From Pseudonocardia sp. N23 (GTDB taxonomy: Bacteria > Actinomycetota > Actinomycetes > Mycobacteriales > Pseudonocardiaceae), in assembly GCF_002583555.1 (NCBI RefSeq), contig NZ_BEGX01000011.1, forward strand, positions 1-64,000: 64,000 nt of DNA. Direction: 5' to 3'. The notes beneath the pieces are model-generated. The model searched no databases and was not told where the DNA came from. It was given only the letters and a program-made list of their open reading frames with translations. The position numbers and the translations under genes were made by a program. Of this stretch, positions 52,698 through 61,411 are shown piece after piece. Position 1 is the stretch's first letter; the number at the start of each line of letters is the position of its first letter.

Positions 52698-53636
52698 ATG
52701 GGACTTTCTTCGGACACCGAACCGCTCAGCGGCGCCGAGCCTTCCGAGAGCGTGCCCGTCGACGGCGTGCGGCTCGTCGGCTACCCCCGCCACGCCGGGG
52801 TCCCGCCCGTCACCGTCCGGACGTGGCACGGCAGGCCGCACGGCGCCGTCGTGCTCGGGGCCCACGCGCACGACTTCCTCGTCCTGCTCTACGTCGAGGA
52901 GGGCACCGACGTGCTGCGCGTCGACGGCCGGGACTGGCCGGTCGATGCGGGCGACGCGTTCGTGATCGCCCCCGGCGCCGTCGTGACCGCGCGGGCCGAC
53001 CAGTACGGCGATGCCCGGGTATGGGCGGTGTTCTTCCCCGCCGACGCCGTCGATCCCGACGCCGCCGCCCCGCTCGTGTCGTGGCGGGCGCACCCGTTGC
53101 TGGCGGCGTTCGGCGGGCATCGTCGCGGCGGCGGGCAACGGCTGCACGTCCCCGTCGACGAACGGGCGTCCTGGATCGCGCACCTGCACGACCTCGACGA
53201 CGAGCTGCGCGGGCGTCGCGACGGGTACGCCGACGCCGTGCGCGCACACCTGACGCTGCTGCTCGTGCGGCTGGGGCGGCTGCAGCCCGGGCCCGTCGAG
53301 GACCCGGGCGTCGAGCCGCTGCTCGCGGCGGTGCTCGACGTCGTCGAGACGCGGTTCCACGAGCCGATCTCGTTGCGGGACGTGGCGTCGGCGGTCGGAC
53401 TGACCCCCGGGCACGTCACGACCGTCGTGGGCCGGCGCACCGGCCGCACCGTCCAGCAGTGGATCACCGAGCGCCGGATGCGGGAGGCCCGGCGACTGCT
53501 CGCGGGCTCGGACCTGGCGATCGCCGAGGTGGGCAGGCGCGTCGGCTACCGGGAGACCGGCTACTTCGTGCGCCGGTTCCGCACCGAGCACGGCGTACCG
53601 CCCGCGGCGTGGCGGAAGGCGGGCCGCGCGGGCTGA
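52698..53636 (+). CDS. AraC-family transcriptional regulator
   Basis: A 312-residue AraC protein with an N-terminal cupin-like ligand domain (HAHDFLVLLYVEEGTDVLRV, GDAFVIAPGAVV) and a C-terminal double helix-turn-helix (ISLRDVASAVGLTPGHVTTV and IAEVGRRVGYRETGYFVRRF). It is divergent from the His-rich methyltransferase and is its probable regulator. ATG 52698; the ribosome site is weak. Confidence 0.83.
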   Translation: MGLSSDTEPLSGAEPSESVPVDGVRLVGYPRHAGVPPVTVRTWHGRPHGAVVLGAHAHDFLVLLYVEEGTDVLRVDGRDWPVDAGDAFVIAPGAVVTARADQYGDARVWAVFFPADAVDPDAAAPLVSWRAHPLLAAFGGHRRGGGQRLHVPVDERASWIAHLHDLDDELRGRRDGYADAVRAHLTLLLVRLGRLQPGPVEDPGVEPLLAAVLDVVETRFHEPISLRDVASAVGLTPGHVTTVVGRRTGRTVQQWITERRMREARRLLAGSDLAIAEVGRRVGYRETGYFVRRFRTEHGVPPAAWRKAGRAG

Positions 53637-53863
53637 GACGCCACTCGGGCCCCGATGCCGCTCAGACCCCCGCCAGGTCGCCGCTCGAGGAGCCGAACGC
53701 GTGCAGCGCGGCCCGCAGCGACGCTCCGAGCCGGTCGCGACCGCCTTGCGCCGCAACGGATCCGCATCCGAGGCGACTGGCCCGCGACCTCGACACCATC
53801 GACGTCCGCGTCGGCCACATCACCGGCGGGGTGACCGAGCTGCCCGTGGCCTGCTGAGCCGGG

Positions 53864-55486
53864 TCATCGGTCGAGCCATGCCGTCGCGTAGAACATGTCG
53901 CGTGTCAGGTAGCGGACGATGCCCTTGACCTCGGGTTTCGCGATCGTCGACAGGTACCCGCGGCTGTAGTAGGCCATCGCCAGGTCCTGGTTGGTGATCA
54001 GCTGCACCCGCTGGTAGAGCTGGGTGCGCTCGGCCTCGTCGGTGGTGCGGGCGGCGCGGTCGAGCAGGGCGTCGACCTCCGGGTTGGAGTAGGCGCCGTA
54101 GTTCTGGCTGCCGCCCGTGCGCAGCGCGTTCGACGACGACGGGTACGGGGCGTCCACGGGACCGCCGACGTTGCCCGCCACCTGGAAGTCGCGGCTCTGC
54201 ACCACGCTCGACGAGTACTGCGCGAGGTCGTAGAACTGCGGCTGCAGGGTGATGCCGACCGTCGCCAGCTGCGCCTGCAGGAACTCGGCGAACTCGACAC
54301 GGTTGGGCGCGTTCGTCGTCTTGTAGACGACGGTCGCGTTCCCGCCGCCCGCCACGTACTCCTGCACCAGCGCCTTGGCCCGCTCGACGTCGTAGGCGGG
54401 CCACGCCGCGGCGGCCTCAGGGGTCTGGAACGCGCTGGAGTCGCTGAAGTAGCCCGTCGCGCGCTCCATCTGGTTGCGGAACTGCACCGCCGCCAGCGCG
54501 TTCAGGTCGATGCCGCGGACGAGTGCCTCCCGCATCCGGTGGTCGTCGAAGGGCGCCTTCGTGTGGTTGAAGATGATCCACTCCGCGCCGTGGCCCGGCC
54601 CGTAGTAGACGCGCAGGTTCGGGTTCGCCATGCCCCGCACCAGCTCCGTGTGGTAGCCACCGAAGATCAGGTCGACGTCACCGTTCTCGACCGAGGCGTA
54701 GCGGCTCTCGGTGTCGGGCAGCGGCCGGAACTCCAGGCCGTCGAGGCGCGGCAGGCCCTGCTGCCAGTAGTTCGGGTTGCGGGTCAGCGTCATCCGCGAG
54801 TCCCGCGTCCAGGAGCTGAGCACGAACGGGCCCGCGCCGACGGGGTTCGTCGTGATCTGTGCGCCGTACTTCTGCAGCGCCGCGGGCGAGATGATCAACC
54901 CTAGGCTGCCACCGGTGAAGTTGCCCGCGAACCCCACCGGGAACAGGCCGAACGGCCCGTCGAGGCCGAACTCCACGGTCAGCGGGTCGATCGCGCGCAT
55001 CGAGCGGATCGGTGCGGTGAACCGGTTGCCCGGCGACGACTTCTTGTCGATGTGCCGCTGCACGTTGGTGATCACCGCGGCCGCGTCCAGCGGCGTGCCG
55101 TCGGAGAACGTGACGCCCTCGCGCAGCCCCATCCGCCACGTCGCGCCACCGTCGGGCGAGTCCATCGACCTGGCCAGATACGGCTCGGCCCCACCGTCGG
55201 GAGTGAGCTTCATCAGCGAGTCGTAGACCGCGAAGGCCGCCATGTTGGTGTTCTGGATCGTCGGGTCGAACCCGACCGCCTCCCGGTCGGTACCCATGAC
55301 CAGCACCCCGCCGGTCTTCGGTGTCCCCTCCGTCGCCGGGTCGCCGCCGTTGGGGTTCGTCGCCTGGACACCGCCGGTTCTCTCACCGCCCGCCGGGGTC
55401 GCCGACCCGCAGGCCGCCACCAGTGCCAGCCCGAGGAGCAGAGCGACGAACCTCAGGAACAACGTGCGGGTCGTGGTGGTGGCCAA
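53864..55486 (-). CDS. Family-5 ABC solute-binding lipoprotein (DppA/OppA-like)
   Basis: A 540-residue extracytoplasmic binding protein for peptides or other small ligands. The signal peptide FVALLLGLALVAAC ends in the lipobox LVAAC, so it is membrane-anchored. Family-5 motifs follow: LVMGTDREAVGFDPT, GATWRMGLREGVTFSDGTPL and VGAGPFVLSSW. No permease or ATPase genes flank it, so it is an orphan here. Confidence 0.87.
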   Translation of the reverse strand: MATTTTRTLFLRFVALLLGLALVAACGSATPAGGERTGGVQATNPNGGDPATEGTPKTGGVLVMGTDREAVGFDPTIQNTNMAAFAVYDSLMKLTPDGGAEPYLARSMDSPDGGATWRMGLREGVTFSDGTPLDAAAVITNVQRHIDKKSSPGNRFTAPIRSMRAIDPLTVEFGLDGPFGLFPVGFAGNFTGGSLGLIISPAALQKYGAQITTNPVGAGPFVLSSWTRDSRMTLTRNPNYWQQGLPRLDGLEFRPLPDTESRYASVENGDVDLIFGGYHTELVRGMANPNLRVYYGPGHGAEWIIFNHTKAPFDDHRMREALVRGIDLNALAAVQFRNQMERATGYFSDSSAFQTPEAAAAWPAYDVERAKALVQEYVAGGGNATVVYKTTNAPNRVEFAEFLQAQLATVGITLQPQFYDLAQYSSSVVQSRDFQVAGNVGGPVDAPYPSSSNALRTGGSQNYGAYSNPEVDALLDRAARTTDEAERTQLYQRVQLITNQDLAMAYYSRGYLSTIAKPEVKGIVRYLTRDMFYATAWLDR

Positions 55487-55687
55487 GGCGGTCCCCTCAC
55501 TCGTCGTCGAGTCGGTGGCCGAGCGTCCGGCGCCCGTGCGGGCAATACGGACCCGACGGTCCGAACCGGAGCTTCGAGTCCGAATCCGACGCTAGCGGTG
55601 ATGTGCGGCACACCGGAAAGCACTGTTGCTTCTGACAGTCATCGACACCGTTGATGGTGCCCCCGGGCACATCACACGCCGGGCACC

Positions 55688-56014
55688 TCAGAAGGTGGGG
55701 CCGGTCCTGTCGGCCTGCCGGCCGCCCCGTGGCGCGACGCTCAGCTCGACGCAGACGGTCACCCCGCGCTCGACGCCCTCGGCCCTGCGGACCGCGTCCT
55801 TGACCGGCAGGACGTATCCGCGGTCGCGCGGCAGCAGGGAGGTCTCCCACTCGGTGGCGCCGATCCGCACCCGCACCGGGACCGCGTCCCACCCGTACGA
55901 CGACTGCGCCGCCTCGGCGCGCACGAGGTCGCAGCCGTCGTCCGGGATCGTGATCCAGTGGAACGGGGCGGGTCCCCGCCACACGAACACCTCGGCCTCG
56001 AACCGGACATCCAC
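55688..56014 (-). CDS. DUF1905 domain protein
   Basis: A 108-residue protein. VDVRFEAEVFVWRGPAPFHW and then ITIPDDGCDLVRAE match the DUF1905 beta-barrel domain found alone or with YdeI-like domains. The central VPVRVRIGATEWETSLLPRD is the typical second half. GTG 56014 is chosen by homology; a TACCGT box just upstream may be the -10 of a leaderless message. Function unknown. Confidence 0.7.
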   Translation of the reverse strand: MDVRFEAEVFVWRGPAPFHWITIPDDGCDLVRAEAAQSSYGWDAVPVRVRIGATEWETSLLPRDRGYVLPVKDAVRRAEGVERGVTVCVELSVAPRGGRQADRTGPTF

Positions 56015-56051
56015 ACCGAGGACGGTAGCGACCCGAGGCGGGTCCGCACCG

Positions 56052-57566
56052 TCAGGCGTTGCGCGGGAACCCCAGGTCGACACCCCGGTGCGAGGGGTCG
56101 GGCCAGCGCGTCGTCACGACCTTGGTCCGCGTGTAGAAGTGCACGCCGTCGGTGCCGTGGGCGTGGGTGTCGCCGAAGAGCGAGTTCTTCCAGCCGCCGA
56201 ACGAGTAGTAGGCCATCGGCACCGGGACCGGCACGTTGATGCCGACCATCCCGACCTCGACCTCGTTCTGGAAGCGCCGGGCGGCGCCGCCGTCGTGGGT
56301 GAAGATCGCGGTCCCGTTGCCGTAGGGGTTGCGGTTGACCAGCGCGAGCGCCTCGTCGTAGGTGCCCACGCGCAGCACCGACAGGACCGGGCCGAAGATC
56401 TCGTCGGTGTAGATCGGCATGTCGGTGGTGACGTGGTCGAACAGCGTGGGGCCGACGAAGAACCCGGCGCCGTCGGCGTCGAACCGGGCGGACCTGCCGT
56501 CGAGGACCAGCGTGGCGCCGGCCCGCCGGCCCGCCTCGACGTAGCCCGTGACGCGGTCGAGTGCGGCGCGGGTGACGAGCGGGCCCATGTCGGTGTCGCG
56601 GCGCCCGTCACCGGTGCGCAACGCACGCGCCCGGTCGGCGATGGCCTCGACGAGCCGGTCACCGATGTCACCGACGGCCACCACCGCGGAGATGGCCATG
56701 CAGCGCTCGCCGGCAGAGCCGAACCCGGCGTTGACGGCCTGGTCGGCGGCGAGGTCGAGGTCGGCGTCGGGCAGCACGACCATGTGGTTCTTGGCCCCGC
56801 CGAGCGCCTGGACGCGCTTGCCGTGCTCGGTCGCCGTGCGGTGGACGTAGCGCGCGACGGGCGTCGACCCGACGAACGAGACGGCGGCGACGTCGGGACT
56901 GGTGAGCAGCGCGTCGACAGCCTCCTTGTCGCCGTTGAGGACGTTGAACACCCCGTCGGGGAGCCCTGCCTCCTGCCACAGCCGGGCGAGCCAGAGCGCG
57001 GCGCCGGGGACCTTCTCCGACGGCTTGAGCACGACCGCGTTGCCCGCCGCGATCGCGATCGGGAAGAACCACATGGGGACCATCGCCGGGAAGTTGAACG
57101 GCGAGATGATCGCGACGACACCGAGGGGCTGGCGGATCGAGGCGACGTCGACGGAGGTGGAGGCGTTCTGGGTCGCGGAGCCCTTGAGCAGGTGGGGCAT
57201 GCCGCAGGCGAACTCGACGACCTCGAGGCCGCGCGCCACCTCGCCGGCAGCGTCGGCGAGGACCTTGCCGTGTTCGGCGGTGATGATCGCGGCGAGCTCG
57301 TCCGCGCGGGCGTCGAGGAGCGCCCGGAACGCGAACAGGACCTTCGTCCGACGGGCCAGCGAGGCGTCGCGCCACGCGGGGAAGGCGGTGACCGCCGCGT
57401 CGACGACCCTGGCCGCGTCCTCCGCGGAGGCGAGCGGCACCCGCGCCGTCGTCTCGCCCGTCGCCGGGTCGGTGACGTCGGCGAAGCGGCCGGACGTACC
57501 GTCGAGCAGGGTCCCGCCCGCCCAGTGGTGCAGTGCCGTCGGGGACACGGTGCTCGTGACGCTCAT
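56052..57566 (-). CDS. mmsA: Methylmalonate-semialdehyde dehydrogenase (CoA-acylating)
   Basis: A 504-residue aldehyde dehydrogenase of the MmsA/IolA type, which converts (methyl)malonate semialdehyde to propionyl- or acetyl-CoA in valine and inositol breakdown. The diagnostic ISPFNFPAMVPMWFFPIAIA is present, as are FVGSTPVARYV, the catalytic Cys in GSAGERCMAISAVVAVG, and the C-terminal SFGGWKNSLFGD. ATG 57566 has AAGGAGA upstream. A 26-bp perfect inverted repeat lies 40 bp ahead and is probably its operator. Confidence 0.9.
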   Translation of the reverse strand: MSVTSTVSPTALHHWAGGTLLDGTSGRFADVTDPATGETTARVPLASAEDAARVVDAAVTAFPAWRDASLARRTKVLFAFRALLDARADELAAIITAEHGKVLADAAGEVARGLEVVEFACGMPHLLKGSATQNASTSVDVASIRQPLGVVAIISPFNFPAMVPMWFFPIAIAAGNAVVLKPSEKVPGAALWLARLWQEAGLPDGVFNVLNGDKEAVDALLTSPDVAAVSFVGSTPVARYVHRTATEHGKRVQALGGAKNHMVVLPDADLDLAADQAVNAGFGSAGERCMAISAVVAVGDIGDRLVEAIADRARALRTGDGRRDTDMGPLVTRAALDRVTGYVEAGRRAGATLVLDGRSARFDADGAGFFVGPTLFDHVTTDMPIYTDEIFGPVLSVLRVGTYDEALALVNRNPYGNGTAIFTHDGGAARRFQNEVEVGMVGINVPVPVPMAYYSFGGWKNSLFGDTHAHGTDGVHFYTRTKVVTTRWPDPSHRGVDLGFPRNA

Positions 57567-57605
57567 ACGCGGGTCTCCTTGCTCGGGACGGGAACCAGAC
57601 GATCG

Positions 57606-57631
57606 TAGATGAGATCTCAAGATCTCATCTA
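57606..57631. promoter_or_regulatory. 26-bp inverted repeat upstream of mmsA
   Basis: TAGATGAGATCT-CA-AGATCTCATCTA is perfect with 12-bp arms and a 2-bp centre. A related GATCTCAAAGTCTC block occurs at 57791-57806 before the divergent amidohydrolase gene, so one regulator may act on both. A further small palindrome, CAGGTTCACCTG, is at 57703-57714. Confidence 0.65.
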
Positions 57632-57757
57632 GGTTCCACGTCGGAACCGCCGCACCGACCGAGCCGACAAGGACCTACTGAGCTGCTGTAACTCACTGGT
57701 AACAGGTTCACCTGCTGCGATGGGGTGCGCGCCCGGCGACCAACAATCAGTGAACCC

Positions 57758-57806
57758 TTGACAGCAGGTCGGCCAGTGGGTCAGGTTTGCGATCTCAAAG
57801 TCTCGA
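57758..57806 (+). promoter_or_regulatory. Promoter and operator-like site for the amidohydrolase operon
   Basis: -35 TTGACA (57758-57763) and a weak -10 CAGGTT (57782-57787) are 18 bp apart. GATCTCAAAGTCTCGA (57791-57806), covering the expected start point, resembles half of the inverted repeat at 57606-57631. Confidence 0.5.
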
Positions 57807-57822
57807 CGCCGAGGGAGACCGC

Positions 57823-59238
57823 ATGACCGACCCCGCCGCGCCTGCTCGCCCCTGCGACCTCCTGGTCACGGCCGCCTGGGTGATCACGGTCGACGCCGAA
57901 CGCCGGATCCTGCGCGACGGTGGGGTCGCCGTCACCGGGGACACCATCGTCGCGGTCGGAAAGGCGGCCGACCTCGACCGCGAGTTCACCCCCGCCCGGC
58001 GGATCGACCGGCCCGACGCCGTCGTGATGCCCGGCATGGCCAACGGTCACCGCCATCTCCTGTGCTGCGCCAAGGGCGCCATGCCGGAGGGGGGCACGAC
58101 GCTGCAGTCGTTGCGGCGCTTCATCTATCCCTCGTTCTCCTCGCTGGAGCCCGAGGACATGTACGTCTACGCCCGGCACGCCACCGCGGAGATGATCAGC
58201 AACGGCACGACGCTGTTCGAGGAGCCCGGCTGCAACCACATCGACGCTGTGCTCCCGGCGATAGCCGAGTCCGGGATCCGCGCCCGCATCGGGTTGTGGA
58301 CCTGGGACCAGCGCGGCTCCGGCGGCGACGACGGCCTGCCGGACTGGCTGCGCCTCGACACCGCCGCGGCGATCCGCCGGCTGGAGGAGGGCCTCGAGAC
58401 CGTCCAGGCCTTCGGCAACGACCGGATCCGGCCTGCGGTGTGCGTCGAGGGCGTCACCACGTGCTCCGACGAGCTCACCGTCGCCGCGGCCCGGCTCGCC
58501 GAGGAGTCGCGGACCCTTGCCGTGCAGCACAAGTCGACCAGCGAGCGTGAGGTCGAGCTGGAGCTGCGGGTGTTCGGCGAGCGGCCCGTCAGGCACACCG
58601 CGACGATCAAGGCGCTCAACGAGTACACCCTGCTCAACCACGTCACCAGCCTCGACGACGAGGACGTCGCCGCGATCGCCGACAGCGGCGCCACCGTCTC
58701 GTGGAACCCGAGCACCGCGCTCAAGCTCGCCAAGGGCACGACACAGCACAGCAAGTGGCCCGAGCTCATCGCCGCCGGCGTCCCGATGGGACTGGGCACC
58801 GACGCCGAGAACTGCTCCAACCACCAGGACATCTGCCGGGCCATCTACCTCGCGGCGCTGCTCCCCCGCGACGCCCGTGAGGACCCGGGTGCGGTCAGCG
58901 CCGAGACCGCGGTCGAGCTGGGCACCCTCGGCGGCGCGAAGGCGCTGCGCTTCGACGACGTCACCGGCTCGCTGGAGGCCGGCAAGCAGGCCGACCTCGT
59001 CGTCTTCGACACGAACGACTACGACTGGCGCCCGCTGCACAACCCGATCGCCAACCTCGCCTACGGCGTCACCGGCCACTCCGTCGACACCGTCCTCATC
59101 GGCGGGAAGGTCGTGCTGGAGAACAAGAAGAGCACGATCTTCGACGAGGGCGCGCTGCGCGAGGAGGTCGAGGCGACCGACCGTCGCATCCTGAAGAAGA
59201 TCGGCATCGACCCCTCGCCGGCCTGGCCGGTCGTCTGA
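57823..59238 (+). CDS. TrzA/AtzB-like amidohydrolase (chlorohydrolase/deaminase family)
   Basis: A 471-residue metal-dependent hydrolase that should deaminate or dechlorinate a nitrogen heterocycle. The metal motif is NGHRHLL near residue 76, where most relatives have N-T/S-HxH. QHKSTSERE and LNHVTSLDDEDV carry further His residues, and GLGTDAENCSNHQD the Asp. TGSLEAGKQADLVVFDTND is the standard C-terminal strand pair. ATG 57823 follows GAGGGAG. Followed 31 bp later by a luciferase-like gene, making an operon. Confidence 0.82.
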   Translation: MTDPAAPARPCDLLVTAAWVITVDAERRILRDGGVAVTGDTIVAVGKAADLDREFTPARRIDRPDAVVMPGMANGHRHLLCCAKGAMPEGGTTLQSLRRFIYPSFSSLEPEDMYVYARHATAEMISNGTTLFEEPGCNHIDAVLPAIAESGIRARIGLWTWDQRGSGGDDGLPDWLRLDTAAAIRRLEEGLETVQAFGNDRIRPAVCVEGVTTCSDELTVAAARLAEESRTLAVQHKSTSEREVELELRVFGERPVRHTATIKALNEYTLLNHVTSLDDEDVAAIADSGATVSWNPSTALKLAKGTTQHSKWPELIAAGVPMGLGTDAENCSNHQDICRAIYLAALLPRDAREDPGAVSAETAVELGTLGGAKALRFDDVTGSLEAGKQADLVVFDTNDYDWRPLHNPIANLAYGVTGHSVDTVLIGGKVVLENKKSTIFDEGALREEVEATDRRILKKIGIDPSPAWPVV

Positions 59239-59269
59239 GCCCGCTCCCCGACCCGAAAGGCTCGAAGCC

Positions 59270-60271
59270 ATGTACGGCGGCGTCGCCCTCCAACCGGTCT
59301 ACGCACCGGACGAGTTCGTCTCGATGGTCCAGCACGTGGAGCAGGCCGGCATCGCCGACCTCTGGCTCACCGACTCCTCACTGCACTCCCGTTACTGCTG
59401 GTCCTACCTCACGCTCGCCGCGGTCAACTCGCAGCGGCTGCGCCTCGGTACGGCCGTCACCAACCCGGTGACGCGCCATCCCGCGCTCGCCGCCGTCGCC
59501 GTCTCGACGATCGACGAGATCTCCGCTGGCCGCGCCGTCTACGGGATCGGTGCGGGTGACCGGCCGCTCGACGCGCTGGGACTCAAACCGGCGAAGCTCG
59601 CCCTGCTGGAGGACTCGATCGTCGCGGCCCGGCGGCTGTGGACCGGTGAGCACGTCGACATGGCGGCCCGCGGGTTCACCCTCGACGACGCCCACCTGCG
59701 TTTCCCCACCCGCGCCGACATCCCGGTGTACGTCTCGGCGAGCGGCCCGAAGACCCTGGAGCTGGCCGGGCGGGTCGCCGACGGCGTCATCCTGCTGGCC
59801 GGGCTGCACCCCGACGGGCTCAGCTACGCCCTCGAGCACATCGACCGGGGCGTCGACATGGCCGGGCGGTCGAGCCGGCCCGCGGTCACCGTGTTCGCCT
59901 ACGGCGCGATCGACGAGGACGAGGACGTCGCCCTCGCGGCGGGGCGCACCATCGCGGCCTGGTTCCCGATGACGGCGCCGGTGTACTGCGGGCTCGCGGG
60001 CCTGTCTCCCGAGCTCGTCGAGCAGGTCCGTGCGCAGTACGCGGGCGGGGAGTTCCAGGAGGCGGCGAAGGCGGCCGAGCTGCTGCCCGACGACTTCGTC
60101 CGGCGGATGTCGTTGTCGGGCAACCGCGCCGCCACCCGCGAGCACATCCGCACGCTCGACAAGCTCGGCATCGACAGCATGGCGGTCTTCCCGATCGGCG
60201 GCGACGCGACGAGCCGGCTGGCGACGATCACGGCGTTCGGCGAGTGCCTGCGGGAGGAAGGGCACATCTGA
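59270..60271 (+). CDS. LLM-class F420-type oxidoreductase
   Basis: A 333-residue luciferase-like/methylene-H4MPT-reductase-like TIM barrel. HVEQAGIADLWLTDSSLHSR and LRLGTAVTNPVTRHPALAA are the usual substrate and cofactor strands. AVYGIGAGDRPLDALGL and VSASGPKTLELAGRVADGV bind the phosphate of the deazaflavin or flavin. Operon with the amidohydrolase, so it may act on the same heterocycle. Ends before a strong bidirectional terminator. Confidence 0.83.
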   Translation: MYGGVALQPVYAPDEFVSMVQHVEQAGIADLWLTDSSLHSRYCWSYLTLAAVNSQRLRLGTAVTNPVTRHPALAAVAVSTIDEISAGRAVYGIGAGDRPLDALGLKPAKLALLEDSIVAARRLWTGEHVDMAARGFTLDDAHLRFPTRADIPVYVSASGPKTLELAGRVADGVILLAGLHPDGLSYALEHIDRGVDMAGRSSRPAVTVFAYGAIDEDEDVALAAGRTIAAWFPMTAPVYCGLAGLSPELVEQVRAQYAGGEFQEAAKAAELLPDDFVRRMSLSGNRAATREHIRTLDKLGIDSMAVFPIGGDATSRLATITAFGECLREEGHI

Positions 60272-60280
60272 CCGACGCGA

Positions 60281-60316
60281 CGAAGGCCCCGCGGCCGGGC
60301 GGCTGCGGGGCCTTCG
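60281..60316. terminator. Bidirectional terminator
   Basis: CGAAGGCCCCGC and GCGGGGCCTTCG form a perfect 12-bp stem with a 12-base loop, followed on the plus side by TCATTTGT. It separates the rightward amidohydrolase operon from the leftward ABC transporter operon. Confidence 0.8.
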
Positions 60317-60328
60317 TCATTTGTGGGA

Positions 60329-61411
60329 TCAGCCGCGTGACGGGAGCGGCCGCCCGACCATCGCCGGGGCGCGGACACCCCGGCCCGCCACCGCCAGCGC
60401 GACCAGGCTGAGCACGTAGGGCAGGCTCAGCCAGAACTGCGACGGCAGCACGAAGCTCGGCAGCATCGCGGCACCGAGACCTCCCGCGACGACGCAGAGG
60501 ACGGCCGCGAGCAGCACCCAGCGCAGCGGCGACCCGGACGACCGGGCGCGCCACACACCGGCCGCGGCGACGACCACCCCGATGACGACGAGCGCGATCC
60601 AGACCTCGCGCGGAAGCTCGCCCATCGACTGCAGCCGCAGCTGCAGCGCGTCGGTGAAGCCGAAGACGAGGCACGCCGCGACGACGCCGTAGGGCCGCCA
60701 CTGCCCGAAGACGACGGCTGCGAGCGCGAGGAACCCGCGTCCAGCCGTCATGTTCTCGGCGAACAGCCCGACCTGCCCGACCGACAGGAACGCCCCGGCC
60801 AGCCCGGCCAGGCCCCCCGCGGCGAGCACGCCGCTCCACTGGACGCGCACGACGTTCACGCCGGTCGAGTCGAGCACCTCGGGCTTCTCCCCCGCGGACC
60901 GCACGCGCAGTCCGCCGCGGGTCCGGAAGAGCAGGTAGGCCACGATCGGCCCGAGGACGTAGGCGACGTAGACCAGCGGCAGCTGGTCGAACAGGACCGG
61001 GCCGATGCCCGGGATGTCCGACAGCAGCGGCACCGCGTAGGGCTCCATGCGGACCGTCGTCGGCTGGGTCCCCTGGAACTGCAGGCGGTAGAGGAACATC
61101 GTCACACCCGCGGCCAGGAGGTTCAGTGCGACGCCGACAACGATCTGGTCGCCGCGCAGCGTCACCGACACGAAAGCCATGATCGACGCGGCCAGCAGGC
61201 CGAGCGCGATCCCCGCGGCCAGCCCGAGACTCACGCTCCCGGTGGCCCAGGCCGTGATGAACGCGGCGTAGGCGCCGAAGAGCATCATCCCCTCGAGGCC
61301 GATGTTGATCACGCCGCCGCGTTCGGAGATCAGCTCGCCGAGTGCGGCGAGCAGCAGCGGCACCGACAGCCGGATCGCCGCCGCGAACAGCGCGATGTCG
61401 AACGGGTTCAC
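60329..61411 (-). CDS. ABC transporter permease, BMP/nucleoside (YufQ/NupQ) type
   Basis: A 360-residue integral membrane permease. AAIRLSVPLLLAALGELISE then RGGVINIGLEGMMLFGA is the hallmark of the second permease of BmpA-linked purine-nucleoside importers. AGGLAGLAGAFLSVGQVGLF is a later conserved segment. GTG 61411 overlaps the stop of the first permease gene. The third gene of the operon as seen here; no binding protein lies downstream before the terminator. Confidence 0.87.
   Translation of the reverse strand: MNPFDIALFAAAIRLSVPLLLAALGELISERGGVINIGLEGMMLFGAYAAFITAWATGSVSLGLAAGIALGLLAASIMAFVSVTLRGDQIVVGVALNLLAAGVTMFLYRLQFQGTQPTTVRMEPYAVPLLSDIPGIGPVLFDQLPLVYVAYVLGPIVAYLLFRTRGGLRVRSAGEKPEVLDSTGVNVVRVQWSGVLAAGGLAGLAGAFLSVGQVGLFAENMTAGRGFLALAAVVFGQWRPYGVVAACLVFGFTDALQLRLQSMGELPREVWIALVVIGVVVAAAGVWRARSSGSPLRWVLLAAVLCVVAGGLGAAMLPSFVLPSQFWLSLPYVLSLVALAVAGRGVRAPAMVGRPLPSRG

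Noticed and set aside
53637..53863. Short rightward peptide ending DLDTIDVRVGHITGG
   Set aside because: It looks like the tail of some protein, but no start, family or upstream portion could be found, so I do not annotate it.
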